From contig NZ_SZVW01000005.1 in the NCBI RefSeq assembly GCF_007655005.1, forward strand, positions 248,001 to 312,000: 64,000 nt of DNA, written 5' to 3'. This DNA comes from Streptomyces tibetensis. GTDB taxonomy: Bacteria > Actinomycetota > Actinomycetes > Streptomycetales > Streptomycetaceae. The notes beneath the pieces are model-generated. The model was not told where the DNA came from. It saw only the letters and a list, made by a program, of their open reading frames with translations, and made no database searches. Below, in pieces: positions 38,355 through 49,399 of this stretch (the stretch's first letter is position 1; each line of letters begins with the position of its first letter). Position numbers and translations under genes: made by a program.

Positions 38355-39484
38355 TTCGTCGTCGCCTTCCGTACCGGTTCCAGTGCGGGCGGTTCCTGCC
38401 TCACCGGTTCCTCCGCCGCCGCTTGTGAAGCGGGTGCTTTCGCAGCCGCTTCAACGGGAGCGGGGAGGGCGAGTCGTGCTCGCCCGTCACTTTTGGGCTC
38501 TCCGCGTTCTCCTTTGGCGACCGAGTCCCCGGGGACCCGCGGCGCCGGAGCCGACCAGGACGACTTCAGCCGGTCCACCCCGTACCGCAGCGCCGACGCG
38601 TACGTGTCGTCCGGGTCCAGCCGCCGCAGCTCCTCCGCCATCAGCTCGGCGGTCTCCCTGCGCTTGAGCGCGACGGCCCGGTCCGGCTGGCCCTCGATGG
38701 AGAGCGTCGCGAGCGAGCCGTCGGCCCGGTCCAGCTTGATCGGCCCGCAGTTGGTGTCCATCCGGACCGCCGTCAGACCGGGGCCGCTGGACAGCGAGCG
38801 CTTCACGGGCACGTCCAGCCGGTCCGCGAGCCACATCGCCAGCAGCTCACAACTGGGGTTGAACTCCTCGCCCTCCACCTCGACGGCCCGCACCTCGCAG
38901 GTGACCTGGTCGAGGGCCGCCGCCAGCATGGAACGCCAGGGCGTGATGCGGGTCCAGGACAGGTCCGTGTCGCCGGGGGTGTAGGCCCGGGACCGGGTCG
39001 CCAGGTCCCGTACCGGCTGCTCGGAGGCGTACGTGTCGGTGACGCGGCGCTGCGCGAGGGCACCCAGGGGGTCCTTCGCCGGGTCGAGTGGCGCGTTCAC
39101 CGGCCACCACACCACCACCGGGGCGTCCGGCAGCAGCAGCGGCAGCACCACCGACTGGGCGTGGTCCGCGACCTCGCCGTACAGCCGGAGCACGACCGTC
39201 TCGCCGGTGCCCGCGTCCGCGCCGACCCGGACCTCCGCGTCCAGACGGGACTGCGTGCGGTCGCGGGGCGAGCGGGAGACGCGCTTGATGACCACGAGCG
39301 TGCGCGAGGGATGCTCGTGCGCGGCGTCGCTCGCGGCCCTCAGCGCGTCGTAGGCGTTCTCCTCGTCCGTCACGATGACCAGCGTGAGGACCATGCCGAC
39401 CGCCGGAGTGCCGATCGCCCGGCGGCCCTGCACGAGCGCCTTGTTGACCTTGCTGGCCGTGGTGTCCGTGAGGTCTGTCTTCAT
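38351..39484 (-). CDS. opcA: Glucose-6-phosphate dehydrogenase assembly protein OpcA
   Basis: A 377-aa OpcA, needed for assembly or redox activation of glucose-6-phosphate dehydrogenase in cyanobacteria and actinobacteria. Family segments: GTPAVGMVLTLVIVTDEENAYDAL near the N-terminus and LLLPDAPVVVWWPVNAPLDPAKDPLG in the centre, then LATRSRAYTPGDTDLSWTRITPWR. The last 50 residues are a Pro/Ala/Glu-rich low-complexity tail. ATG overlaps the zwf stop (ATGA), so OpcA is made in step with its client enzyme. Confidence 0.94.
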   Translation of the reverse strand: MKTDLTDTTASKVNKALVQGRRAIGTPAVGMVLTLVIVTDEENAYDALRAASDAAHEHPSRTLVVIKRVSRSPRDRTQSRLDAEVRVGADAGTGETVVLRLYGEVADHAQSVVLPLLLPDAPVVVWWPVNAPLDPAKDPLGALAQRRVTDTYASEQPVRDLATRSRAYTPGDTDLSWTRITPWRSMLAAALDQVTCEVRAVEVEGEEFNPSCELLAMWLADRLDVPVKRSLSSGPGLTAVRMDTNCGPIKLDRADGSLATLSIEGQPDRAVALKRRETAELMAEELRRLDPDDTYASALRYGVDRLKSSWSAPAPRVPGDSVAKGERGEPKSDGRARLALPAPVEAAAKAPASQAAAEEPVRQEPPALEPVRKATTK

Positions 39485-41004
39485 GGCCGGCGCCAGCTCC
39501 GTCCGTGTCGCTCGAGCATTTCGTCCGCCTCTACGGGCCCCCAGGTACCGGCCGCGTACTGGGCTGGCTTGCCGTTCTTGTCCCAGTACTCCTCGATCGG
39601 GTCGAGGATCTTCCAGGACAGCTCGACCTCCTCGGTGCGCGGGAAGAGGTTCGAGTCACCGAGCAGAACGTCCAGGATCAGACGCTCGTACGCCTCCGGG
39701 CTGGACTCCGTGAAGGACTCGCCGTACGCGAAGTCCATCGACACGTCCCGGATCTCCATCGAGGTGCCCGGCACCTTCGAGCCGAAGCGGACCGTGACGC
39801 CCTCGTCCGGCTGGACGCGGATGACGATCGCGTTGGAGCCGAGCTCCTCGGTGGCCGTGGAGTCGAAGGGGGAGTGCGGGGCCCGCTGGAAGACGACCGC
39901 GATCTCCGTCACGCGGCGGCCCAGCCGCTTGCCGGTGCGCAGGTAGAAGGGGACGCCCGCCCAGCGGCGGTTGTCGATCTCCAGCTTGATCGCGGCGTAG
40001 GTGTCGGTCTTCGAGGAGGCGTCGATACCGTCCTCGTCGAGATAGCCGATCACCTTCTCGCCGCCCTGCCAGCCGGCCGAGTACTGGCCGCGCACGGTGT
40101 CGCGGCCCATGTCCTTCGGCAGCCGCACGGCGCCGAGCACCTTCGTCTTCTCGGCGGCCAGCGCGTCCGCGTCGAAGGATGCCGGCTCCTCCATGGCCGT
40201 CAGGGCCAGCAGCTGGAGCAGGTGGTTCTGGATGACGTCACGGGCGGCGCCGATGCCGTCGTAGTAGCCGGCCCGGCCGCCGATGCCGATGTCCTCGGCC
40301 ATGGTGATCTGCACGTGGTCCACGAGGGACCGGTTCCAGATCGGCTCGAACATCGTGTTGGCGAAGCGCAGCGCCAGGATGTTCTGGACGGTCTCCTTGC
40401 CCAGGTAGTGGTCGATGCGGAAGACCTGGTCCGGGGCGAAGACCTCGTGGACGACCTTGTTGAGCTCCTCGGCCGAGGCGAGGTTGTGACCGAACGGCTT
40501 CTCGATGACCGCGCGCCGCCAGGATCCGCCCGTCTGGTCGGCCAGCTGGTGCTTCTTCAGCTGCTGGATGACCACGGGGAAGGCCGACGGCGGCACCGAC
40601 AGATAGAAGGCGAAGTTGCCACCCGTGCCCTGTGCCTTGTCGAGCTCCTCGATCGTGGAGCGCAGCCGCTCGAACGCGTCGTCGTCGTCGAACGTGCCCT
40701 GCACGAAGCGCATGCCCTGGATGAGCTGCTGCCAGACCTCTTCGCGGAAGGGCGTGCGGGCGTGTTCCTTGACCGCGTCGTGCACCTCCTGAGCGAAGTC
40801 CTCGTGCGCCCACTCACGGCGGGCGAAGCCCACCAGGGAGAAGCCCGGCGGCAGCAGACCCCGGTTGGCGAGGTCGTACACGGCGGGCATGAGCTTCTTG
40901 CGGGACAGGTCGCCCGTGACGCCGAAGATGACCAGGCCCGACGGCCCCGCGATACGCGGGAGCCGTCGGTCCGCGGGGTCACGCAGCGGGTTGCTGCTCG
41001 ACAC
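39481..41004 (-). CDS. zwf: Glucose-6-phosphate 1-dehydrogenase
   Basis: A 507-aa G6PD catalysing the first oxidative step of the pentose phosphate pathway, giving NADPH. The nucleotide-binding loop IFGVTGDLSRKKLMPAVYDL is at the N-terminus. The substrate signature RIDHYLGKETVQN, with the catalytic His region, is near the middle, followed by the C-terminal dimerisation domain. Start at 41004, 4 bp after the tal stop codon. The longer C-terminal remainder contains no unusual extension. Co-transcribed with tal, opcA and pgl. Confidence 0.97.
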   Translation of the reverse strand: MSSSNPLRDPADRRLPRIAGPSGLVIFGVTGDLSRKKLMPAVYDLANRGLLPPGFSLVGFARREWAHEDFAQEVHDAVKEHARTPFREEVWQQLIQGMRFVQGTFDDDDAFERLRSTIEELDKAQGTGGNFAFYLSVPPSAFPVVIQQLKKHQLADQTGGSWRRAVIEKPFGHNLASAEELNKVVHEVFAPDQVFRIDHYLGKETVQNILALRFANTMFEPIWNRSLVDHVQITMAEDIGIGGRAGYYDGIGAARDVIQNHLLQLLALTAMEEPASFDADALAAEKTKVLGAVRLPKDMGRDTVRGQYSAGWQGGEKVIGYLDEDGIDASSKTDTYAAIKLEIDNRRWAGVPFYLRTGKRLGRRVTEIAVVFQRAPHSPFDSTATEELGSNAIVIRVQPDEGVTVRFGSKVPGTSMEIRDVSMDFAYGESFTESSPEAYERLILDVLLGDSNLFPRTEEVELSWKILDPIEEYWDKNGKPAQYAAGTWGPVEADEMLERHGRSWRRP

Positions 41005-41008
41005 CTGT

Positions 41009-42127
41009 TCAGCCCTCCGAGGGGGCGAGGCGCTTGAGCTCGGCCTCGGTCGACTTCAGCAGGTCGGTCCAGGACGCCTCGAACTTCTCGACGCCCTCCT
41101 CCTCCAGCAGCCGGACCACGTCGTCGTACTTGATCCCGAGCTTCTCGACCGCGTCGAGGTCGGCGCGGGCCTGCTCGTACGTGCCGGCGACGGCGTTGCC
41201 GCGGATCTCGCCCTGCTCCTCCGTGGCGAACAGCGTCGCCTCCGGCATGGTGTTCACCGTGTTGGGAGCGACCAGCTCGTCGACGTAAAGGGTGGCCTTG
41301 TACGCCTTGTCCTTCACGCCGGTGGACGCCCACAGCGGACGCTGCTTGTTGGCGCCCGCCTTCTCCAGGGCGCTCCAGCGGTCCGAGGAGAAGACCTCCT
41401 CGTACGCCTGGTAGGCCAGCCGGGCGTTGGCGACGCCGGCCTTGCCGCGCGCGGCCTTGGCCTCGTCGGTGCCCAGCGCGTCGATCCGCTTGTCGATCTC
41501 GGTGTCCACGCGGGACACGAAGAACGACGCCACGGAGTGGATCTGCGACAGGTCCAGGCCGCGCTCCTTGGCCTTCTCCAGACCGGTCAGGAACGCGTCC
41601 ATGACCAGGCGGTAGCGCTCCAGGGAGAAGATCAGCGTGACGTTGACGCTGATGCCCAGGCCGATGGTCTCGGCGATGGCCGGGATGCCCGCCTCGGTCG
41701 CCGGGATCTTGATGAGGGTGTTGGGCCGGTCCACCAGCCAGGCGAGCTGCTTGGCCTCGGCGACCGTCGCCCGCGTGTTGTGCGCCAGGCGCGGGTCGAC
41801 CTCGATCGAGACCCGGCCGTCCTGGCCACCGGTGGCGTCGAAGACCGGGCGCAGGATGTCGGCGGCGTCACGGACGTCCGCCGTCGTGATCATGCGGATG
41901 GCCTCTTCGACCGTCACCTTGCGGGCGGCGAGGTCGGTCAGCTGCGTGTCGTAGCCGTCGCCCTGCGAGATCGCCTTCTGGAAGATCGACGGGTTGGTGG
42001 TGACGCCCACGACGTGCTGCTGGTCGATCAGCTCGGCGAGGTTGCCGGACGTGATCCGCTTGCGCGACAGGTCGTCCAGCCAGATCGCCACGCCTTCCTC
42101 GGAGAGGCGCTTCAGTGCGTCTGTCAT
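41009..42127 (-). CDS. tal: Transaldolase
   Basis: A 372-aa transaldolase of the actinobacterial/cyanobacterial type, linking the non-oxidative pentose phosphate branch with glycolysis. Motifs: [27 protein letters not shown], and the Schiff-base Lys in [12 protein letters not shown], followed by [15 protein letters not shown]. The ATG at 42127 is chosen because AGGAGATGG lies upstream and family members begin [16 protein letters not shown]. It follows tkt by 34 bp. Confidence 0.96.
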   Translation of the reverse strand: MTDALKRLSEEGVAIWLDDLSRKRITSGNLAELIDQQHVVGVTTNPSIFQKAISQGDGYDTQLTDLAARKVTVEEAIRMITTADVRDAADILRPVFDATGGQDGRVSIEVDPRLAHNTRATVAEAKQLAWLVDRPNTLIKIPATEAGIPAIAETIGLGISVNVTLIFSLERYRLVMDAFLTGLEKAKERGLDLSQIHSVASFFVSRVDTEIDKRIDALGTDEAKAARGKAGVANARLAYQAYEEVFSSDRWSALEKAGANKQRPLWASTGVKDKAYKATLYVDELVAPNTVNTMPEATLFATEEQGEIRGNAVAGTYEQARADLDAVEKLGIKYDDVVRLLEEEGVEKFEASWTDLLKSTEAELKRLAPSEG

Positions 42128-42161
42128 GGAAATTCCATCTCCTACGTGTCGTATATGAGCG

Positions 42162-44249
<2,088 letters not shown>

Positions 44250-44602
44250 CCTGGGTCAGGGCTCCTCTCCACATGTCGGATGCCGGTGTATCGGGGCGCC
44301 CACCGGCCGCAGCCGAGCCTACCCCCGTGGGACGTGCGTTTTTTCGAGTCACTCCAGAGTGCCGGGACGGATCCCGATCCGCTTCCTGACTGGGCCGTAG
44401 CGCATTCGACAGGTGAATACGGAGCCGCTCATCCGGGCGCTCAATCGAGCTTCGGCGCGCCCTTCGGAAGGCGCCCGCCAACACGAGTCGACCCCCGCGA
44501 ATGTCCGAGTCTGGGCAACGTCTAAAGTGGCGTGGTACGCGCGAGCCTTTACCGGGACTTCACAGCGGTGAGGCTTGCTGGGATGTCTCTGTAGGGGTGT
44601 GC
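44250..44602. other. Divergent intergenic region between tkt and ctaB
   Basis: No gene is supported here. It must hold both promoters. Weak candidates are TAGGCT on the minus strand (44321-44316) for tkt and TAAAGT at 44523-44528 for ctaB. A short dyad CCTTCGGAAGG is at 44461-44471. None is strong enough to call separately. Confidence 0.5.
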
Positions 44603-45550
44603 GTGACGGCCGTTGAATCCCGTCCAGCGGGGATGACCGGGACGGACCAGAGCCCGGCCCACCGGCCGCTCGGGGCCCGTGTCATGGCATTCGTGGCTCT
44701 CACCAAGCCGCGGATCATCGAGCTGCTGCTGATCACGACGGTGCCGGTGATGTTCCTGGCGCAGCAGGGCGTGCCCGACCTGACGCTGGTGCTGCTGACG
44801 TGTCTCGGCGGCTACATGTCCGCGGGCGGCGCCAACGCGCTCAACATGTACATCGACCGCGACATCGACGCGCTCATGGACCGCACCTCGCAGCGCCCGC
44901 TGGTCACCGGAATGGTCAGCCCGCGCGAGTGCCTGGCCTTCGGCATCACGCTGGCCGTCGCCTCGACGCTGCTCTTCGGCCTCACCGTGAACTGGCTGAG
45001 CGCCTGGCTCGCGCTCGGCGCGCTCCTCTTCTACGTCGTCGTCTACACGATGATCCTCAAGCGCCGTACCTCGCAGAACATCGTGTGGGGCGGCATCGCC
45101 GGCTGCCTGCCGGTGCTGATCGGCTGGTCCTCGGTCACGAACTCGATGTCGTGGGCGCCGGTCATCCTCTTCATGGTCATGTTCTTCTGGACGCCGCCGC
45201 ACTACTGGCCACTGTCCATGAAGGTCAAGGAGGACTACGCGCGCGTGGGTGTGCCGATGCTGCCGGTGGTCGCCTCCAACAAGGTGGTCGCCAAGCAGAT
45301 CGTGATCTACAGCTGGGTCATGGTCGGCGTCTCGCTCCTGCTGACCGCGCTGGGCTACACCGGCTGGTTCTACACCTCGGTCGCGCTGCTGGCGGGCGGC
45401 TTCTGGCTCTGGGAGGCGCACGGTCTGCAGAACCGCGCGAAGGCGGAGGTGACGGGCGTGAAGCTGAAGGAGATGCGCCTGTTCCACTGGTCGATCACCT
45501 ACGTGTCGCTGCTCTTCGTGGCGGTCGCGGTCGATCCCTTCCTGCGCTGA
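44603..45550 (+). CDS. ctaB: Heme O synthase (protoheme IX farnesyltransferase)
   Basis: A 315-aa UbiA-family prenyltransferase with about nine helices that attaches farnesyl to protoheme to make heme O for cytochrome oxidase. The first Asp-rich motif is [20 protein letters not shown]; a second polar loop is [27 protein letters not shown] motif is present as [13 protein letters not shown] use the GTG at 44603, with TAGGGG a few bases upstream; a GTG two codons earlier and a longer frame from 44501 are alternatives. Its functional partner ctaA lies 2.7 kb downstream on the other strand. Confidence 0.93.
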   Translation: MTAVESRPAGMTGTDQSPAHRPLGARVMAFVALTKPRIIELLLITTVPVMFLAQQGVPDLTLVLLTCLGGYMSAGGANALNMYIDRDIDALMDRTSQRPLVTGMVSPRECLAFGITLAVASTLLFGLTVNWLSAWLALGALLFYVVVYTMILKRRTSQNIVWGGIAGCLPVLIGWSSVTNSMSWAPVILFMVMFFWTPPHYWPLSMKVKEDYARVGVPMLPVVASNKVVAKQIVIYSWVMVGVSLLLTALGYTGWFYTSVALLAGGFWLWEAHGLQNRAKAEVTGVKLKEMRLFHWSITYVSLLFVAVAVDPFLR

Positions 45551-45603
45551 CACCCTGACGTACGTCACAGGCCCCTGCCCTCGCCAGTCGATCTACCGAT
45601 GAG

Positions 45604-45609
45604 TAGCAT
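45604..45609 (+). promoter_or_regulatory. Putative leaderless -10 box (TAGCAT)
   Basis: TAGCAT is followed by 7 nt and the ATG at 45617. A weak -35, TCGCCA, is 17 bp upstream (45581-45586). Confidence 0.45.
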
Positions 45610-45616
45610 CCTGGCC

Positions 45617-45949
45617 ATGGCAGACACGCAGCAGGTTGACCCGAAGGCCGAGCGCAAGGTGGCCCGGCTGGCCAAGCAGATCTCCTCCTTCTCGAAGGCC
45701 CACGGCGGCGCCGAGGGCCAGGTCGCCTACCTCGGCGAGCGTGGCGCCCGCATCGTCCTGGTCGGCGAGGACGGCAACTGGGGCGACCTGGTCGCCCCGT
45801 CCCACGAGATCGCCGAGAAGGCCGTGGAGAAGTCGGGCATCACCCGCCACGAGTCCTTCGACGGCGAATTCGCCGCGAAGGTCAAGACGGGCCGCTACGA
45901 GTGGACGCGCATGGCGGGCATCCAGGTAGGCGGCCCGAAGAACGGCTGA
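45617..45949 (+). CDS. Conserved hypothetical protein (110 aa)
   Basis: A 110-aa acidic-to-neutral soluble protein that I do not recognise as a named family. It starts MADTQQVDPKAERKVARLAKQISSF, has a central GARIVLVGEDGNWGDLVAPSHEIAEKAVEKSGI and ends GRYEWTRMAGIQVGGPKNG. Base composition and codon usage match the neighbours, so it is a real gene rather than a shadow. The ATG at 45617 has no Shine-Dalgarno sequence but has TAGCAT 7 nt upstream, fitting a leaderless transcript. It lies between ctaB and an amidohydrolase-like gene, with no sign of a shared operon. Confidence 0.75.
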   Translation: MADTQQVDPKAERKVARLAKQISSFSKAHGGAEGQVAYLGERGARIVLVGEDGNWGDLVAPSHEIAEKAVEKSGITRHESFDGEFAAKVKTGRYEWTRMAGIQVGGPKNG

Positions 45950-46137
45950 GCGACTGGCCTTTTGTTTCTCGGGGGCGCGGGGCTGTATCGATGTGCGGCT
46001 CCGCCGCGTGGGCGCGATCAGCCACGGGCAACCCGCGGCCGCCCGCACACCCGCAGCCCTCACCGGGACCGCGACCTCGAACCCGGTTCACCCGTTAGGA
46101 CCCGTGAGAGCAACAGGGTCCACACCGGGAGGCCCGG

Positions 46138-47244
46138 ATGATCGAAACGCCGTCCTTAGTGGACCAGTACTGCCACGGAGTGCTGCGCACGGAACTGGGC
46201 CTCGGCACCTTCGAGGCCCACCTCAGCCGCACCGAGGGCCCACCCGCCCCCGGCACCACCCTCTTCGACACCCAGACCGGCTTCGCCGTGCGGCGCTGGT
46301 GCCCGCCCCTGCTCGGCCTCGAACCCCACTGCGCGCCCGCCCGCTACCTGGCCCGACGCCGGGAACTGGGCGTCCTGGAGTCCGGCCGCCGCCTCCTGCG
46401 CGGCAGCGGCATCACGACGTACCTGGTCGACACCGGCCTCCCCGGTGATCTGACCGAACCCGGCGAGCTGGCCGGCGTGGGAGCGGCGGAGGCCCGCGAG
46501 ATCGTGCGCCTGGAACTCCTCGCCGAGCAGGTCGCCGACACCTCCGGAACCGTCGAGTCCTTCCTCGCCAATCTCGCCGAGTCGGTGCACACGGCCGCCG
46601 CGAACGCCGTCGCCTTCACCTCGGTCGCCGGCGTAGGGCACGGCCTCGCGCTCGCGCCGGAGCCGCCCGGCCCGGGGGAGGTGCGCGGCGCGGCGGGCCG
46701 CTGGCTCGCCGGGCGAGGCGTCGGCGGGGAGCTGAGCGACCCGGTGCTGCTACGGCATCTGCTGTGGAGCGCCGTCGCCTCGGGGCTGCCGCTCCAGCTG
46801 CACGCGGGGCTGGGCGGGCCGGGGCTGCGGATCGACCGTACGGACCCGGTGCTGCTGACGGACTTCGTACGGGCCACCGCCGGTCTCGGCACGGACCTGG
46901 TGCTGCTGCACGGCTATCCGTACCACCGGCAGGCCGCCCATCTCGCCGGGGTCTTCCCGCACGTCCACGTCGACTGCGGCGCCGCCCTGGTCCGCACGGG
47001 CGCCCGGGCCGCGACCGTCCTCGCGGAGATCCTGGAGCTGGCCCCCTTCGGCAAGATCCTCTTCTCCACCGGCGCGCAGGGGCTGCCCGAACTGCACGTG
47101 GTGGGGGCCCGGCTGTTCCGTGAGGCCCTCGGGCGGGTGCTCGGTACCTGGGTCGCCGAGGGCGCCTGGTCACTGGCCGACGCACAGCGAGTGGCGGGCA
47201 TGCTGGCGTCGGGGAACGCACGCAGGGTGTACGGGCTCGACTAG
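46138..47244 (+). CDS. Amidohydrolase-fold (FluG N-terminal-like) protein, active site degenerate
   Basis: A 368-aa TIM-barrel protein of the amidohydrolase-2 type found at the N-terminus of FluG. Recognisable segments: VDQYCHG (about 8-14), LPLQLHAGLG, VLLHGYPYHRQAAHLAGVFPHVHVDCG and the C-terminal KILFSTGAQGLPELHVVGA. Working relatives carry a metal-binding HxH in the first motif and an Asp in the last (FSSDA...PE). Here these read QYCH and STGA, so two expected metal or catalytic residues are missing. It may be a non-catalytic member. ATG at 46138 has GGGAGG 6-7 nt upstream. No clear partner. Confidence 0.8.
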   Translation: MIETPSLVDQYCHGVLRTELGLGTFEAHLSRTEGPPAPGTTLFDTQTGFAVRRWCPPLLGLEPHCAPARYLARRRELGVLESGRRLLRGSGITTYLVDTGLPGDLTEPGELAGVGAAEAREIVRLELLAEQVADTSGTVESFLANLAESVHTAAANAVAFTSVAGVGHGLALAPEPPGPGEVRGAAGRWLAGRGVGGELSDPVLLRHLLWSAVASGLPLQLHAGLGGPGLRIDRTDPVLLTDFVRATAGLGTDLVLLHGYPYHRQAAHLAGVFPHVHVDCGAALVRTGARAATVLAEILELAPFGKILFSTGAQGLPELHVVGARLFREALGRVLGTWVAEGAWSLADAQRVAGMLASGNARRVYGLD

Positions 47245-47285
47245 GGGCTGTTCGTCCGGCTCAGGCCGCAGGAAACGGACAGACC

Positions 47286-48335
47286 CTAGGCCTTGGTCAG
47301 GGTGGCCTCGGCGGTGGGCCCGGGCAGGTCCACAGCGGCCTCCGGCCGCTCGCGCAGCGACAGCACCACCCGCAGCACCCAGATCCACATCACGGCCGAC
47401 CCCAGCATGTGCAGGCCGACCAGGACCTCGGGCAGGTCCGTGAAGTACTGGACGTATCCGATGACGCCCTGCGCGAGCAGGATCAGGAACAGTTCGCGGG
47501 TGCGGTTCAGCGGGTTCCCCGGCGCGTCGACCGCCTTGAGGACGAACCACAGGGCGAACGTCAGCGTCACCACGATCCACGCCAGCACGGCGTGCAGCTT
47601 GCTCACCGTCTCCCAGTCGACCGGCATCCGCTCGACCTCGCTGGAGTCGCCCGCGTGCGGGCCCGCGCCGGTGACGACCGTGCCGACCAGGATGAGCAGG
47701 ACGGCCGCCGCGACCAGGAACCACACCAGCTGCTGCACGGCCTTGCCGACCAGCGGTCGCGGCGCCGCGTCACCCTCCCGGGTGCGCTGCCACATCACCG
47801 TGGCCACCGCGATCAGCGCCGACGTCGCCACGAAGTGGGCCGCGACCGTGTACGGGTTGAGTCCGACCAGCACCACGATGCCGCCGAGCACGGCGTTGCT
47901 CATCACGATCCAGAACTGCGCCCAGCCCAGCCGCACGAGGCCTCGCCGGTAAGGCTTCTGCGAGCGCGCGGCGATGATCGCCCAGCCGACGGCCGCGCAC
48001 AGCACGTACGTCAGCATGCGGTTGCCGAACTCGATGGCGCCGTGGAAGCCCATCGCACTGGTGGCGGTGAGCGAGTCGTCGGTGCACTTGGGCCAGGTCG
48101 GGCAGCCCAGGCCCGAGCCGGTCAGGCGTACGGCGCCGCCGGTGACGACGATGATCACCGACATCAGCAGTGCGGTCAGCGCCGCGCGCCGGACCGTCCG
48201 GGGTTCCGGGGTCCAGCGCTCGGCGATGAAGGCGAGCGGGTTGCGCAGGGCGGCCTGGGCGTCGGCGCGGGTCACGTGTGGCACGCGAACCATCGTAGGC
48301 CGCCGCTTGTGCATGCGTTCACGAGGGTCCGTCAC
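47286..48335 (-). CDS. ctaA: Heme A synthase
   Basis: CtaA oxidises heme O to heme A for the aa3-type oxidase. About eight helices are seen. Family motifs: VIIVVTGGAVRLTGSGLGCPTWPKC after helix 1, FHGAIEFGNRMLTYVL with a heme-ligand His, NPYTVAAHFVATSALI, VSKLHAVLAWIVVTL and VGLHMLGSAVMWIWVL, each giving a conserved His. The start is uncertain: the GTG at 48335 (349 aa) has AGGACGG overlapping the stop of the upstream permease and suits coupling; ATG at 48314 or 48293 (335 aa) are alternatives with weaker ribosome-binding sites. It is the last gene of the AAC(3)-ABC operon. Confidence 0.93.
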   Translation of the reverse strand: MTDPRERMHKRRPTMVRVPHVTRADAQAALRNPLAFIAERWTPEPRTVRRAALTALLMSVIIVVTGGAVRLTGSGLGCPTWPKCTDDSLTATSAMGFHGAIEFGNRMLTYVLCAAVGWAIIAARSQKPYRRGLVRLGWAQFWIVMSNAVLGGIVVLVGLNPYTVAAHFVATSALIAVATVMWQRTREGDAAPRPLVGKAVQQLVWFLVAAAVLLILVGTVVTGAGPHAGDSSEVERMPVDWETVSKLHAVLAWIVVTLTFALWFVLKAVDAPGNPLNRTRELFLILLAQGVIGYVQYFTDLPEVLVGLHMLGSAVMWIWVLRVVLSLRERPEAAVDLPGPTAEATLTKA

Positions 48336-48346
48336 AGGGCACCGTC

Positions 48347-49123
48347 CTACTCCCAGCGGAAGAACTTCCCGGCCGCCGCCAGGCCCACGACCGCCCACAC
48401 GGCCAGGATCCCGAGGTCGCCCCAGGGCATCCCGGCGCCGTGCTGGAGCACGTCCCGCAGCCCGTCGGACAGCGCCGCGATGGGCAGCAGGCCGAGGACG
48501 TCCTGCGCGCCGGAGGGGAACTTGTCGAGCGGCACGACGACCCCGCCGCCCACGAGCAGCAGCAGGAACACCAGGTTGGCCGCGGCGAGCGTCGCCTCGG
48601 CCTTCAGCGTCCCGGCCATCAGCAGGCCCAGCCCCGAGAAGGCCGCCGTACCGAGGACCAGGAGCAGCGCGACGGCGACCGGATTGCCCCGCGGCGACCA
48701 GCCGAGGGCGAAGGCGATCACCGTCAGCAGGATCACCTGGAGGATCTCGGTGACCAGGACGGACAGCGTCTTCGCCATCATCAGGCCCCAGCGGGGCAGG
48801 GGCGAGGACGCGAGCCGCTTCAGCACGCCGTAGCGGCGCTCGAAGCCGGTGGCGATGGCCTGGCCCGTGAACGCGGTCGACATCACGGCGAGGGCGAGGA
48901 TGCCCGGCGCGAGGAAGTCGACCGCCTCGCCGGCGCCGGTGTCGACGATGTCCACGGTGCTGAAGAGCACCAGGAGCAGGGTCGGGATGACGACGGTCAG
49001 CAGCAGCTGCTCGCCGTTGCGCAGCAGCATCTTCGTCTCGAGGGCGGCCTGGGCCGCGATCATGCGGGGGAGTGGCGCCGCGCCGGGCTTCGGCGTGTAC
49101 GTCCCCGTGCCGGTGGCGGTCAT
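48347..49123 (-). CDS. ABC-2 type exporter permease
   Basis: A 258-aa ABC-2 permease with six helices. The N-terminal amphipathic segment ALETKMLLRNGEQLLLTVVIPTLLLVLFSTV and the FERRYGVLKRLASSPLPRWGLMMAKTL loop are typical of DrrB-like permeases. It pairs with the ATPase encoded at 49396-50319. Between them lie three 92-bp tandem units; the last one ends in a TGA that overlaps this ATG (ATGA). ctaA follows by 11 nt. The exporter could move a heme precursor, a drug or an oxidase assembly component; context alone does not decide. Confidence 0.9.
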   Translation of the reverse strand: MTATGTGTYTPKPGAAPLPRMIAAQAALETKMLLRNGEQLLLTVVIPTLLLVLFSTVDIVDTGAGEAVDFLAPGILALAVMSTAFTGQAIATGFERRYGVLKRLASSPLPRWGLMMAKTLSVLVTEILQVILLTVIAFALGWSPRGNPVAVALLLVLGTAAFSGLGLLMAGTLKAEATLAAANLVFLLLLVGGGVVVPLDKFPSGAQDVLGLLPIAALSDGLRDVLQHGAGMPWGDLGILAVWAVVGLAAAGKFFRWE

Positions 49124-49215
49124 GAGCGCGGCTCCTTGCCGGTCAGCTCCAGGCTGTGCTTTCCCGGGGGGCGACGCCCGGGCCCCCGGCCGACCTCCGT
49201 GTGAGGCGGAATCAT
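49120..49215 (-). CDS. Tandem micro-ORF 3 (31 aa)
   Basis: Third and last of three near-identical 31-codon frames joining ABC ATPase and permease. It starts MIPPHTEVGRGP and ends LELTGKEPRS. The start overlaps the stop of micro-ORF 2 and the stop overlaps the permease start, both as ATGA. A GGAGCC-like ribosome-binding sequence precedes the permease start. Translation is inferred from conserved coupling, not shown. Confidence 0.5.
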   Translation of the reverse strand: MIPPHTEVGRGPGRRPPGKHSLELTGKEPRS

Positions 49216-49307
49216 GCGCGCAGCTCCTTGCCGGTCAGCTCCAGGCTGTGCTTTCCCGGGGGGCGACTCCCGGGCCCCCGGCCGACCTCCGTGTGAGGCG
49301 GAATCAT
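49212..49307 (-). CDS. Tandem micro-ORF 2 (31 aa)
   Basis: Second 31-codon frame of the chain; differs from micro-ORF 1 by Gly to Ser in the middle and an Ala at the C-terminus. Start and stop overlap the neighbouring frames by 4 nt (ATGA). AAGGAG within the LTGKEL codons provides a ribosome-binding site 6-8 nt before the next start. Confidence 0.5.
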   Translation of the reverse strand: MIPPHTEVGRGPGSRPPGKHSLELTGKELRA

Positions 49308-49399
49308 GTGCGCAGCTCCTTGCCGGTCAGCTCCAGGCTGTGCTTTCCCGGGGGGCGACCCCCGGGCCCCCGGCCGACCTCCGTGTGAGGCGGAATCAT
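49304..49399 (-). CDS. Tandem micro-ORF 1 (31 aa)
   Basis: First of three tandem frames. Its ATG overlaps the TGA of the ABC ATPase gene and its last ten codons, LELTGKELRT, copy the ATPase C-terminus LELTGKELRS. The first 20 residues (from MIPPHTEV) have no counterpart elsewhere in the window. Confidence 0.5.
   Translation of the reverse strand: MIPPHTEVGRGPGGRPPGKHSLELTGKELRT

Larger units (their letters stand above)
49120..49399 (-). repeat. 92-bp tandem repeat (three copies) between ABC ATPase and permease
   Basis: The marker GCCGGTCAGCTCCAGG occurs at 49138, 49230, 49322 and 49414, exactly 92 bp apart. The last occurrence is the 3' end of the ATPase gene; the other three are tandem duplicates. 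Each unit also contains a GC-rich hairpin (CCGGGGG against CCCCCCGG). Units differ at only a few bases, so the expansion is recent or kept uniform. Confidence 0.95.
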
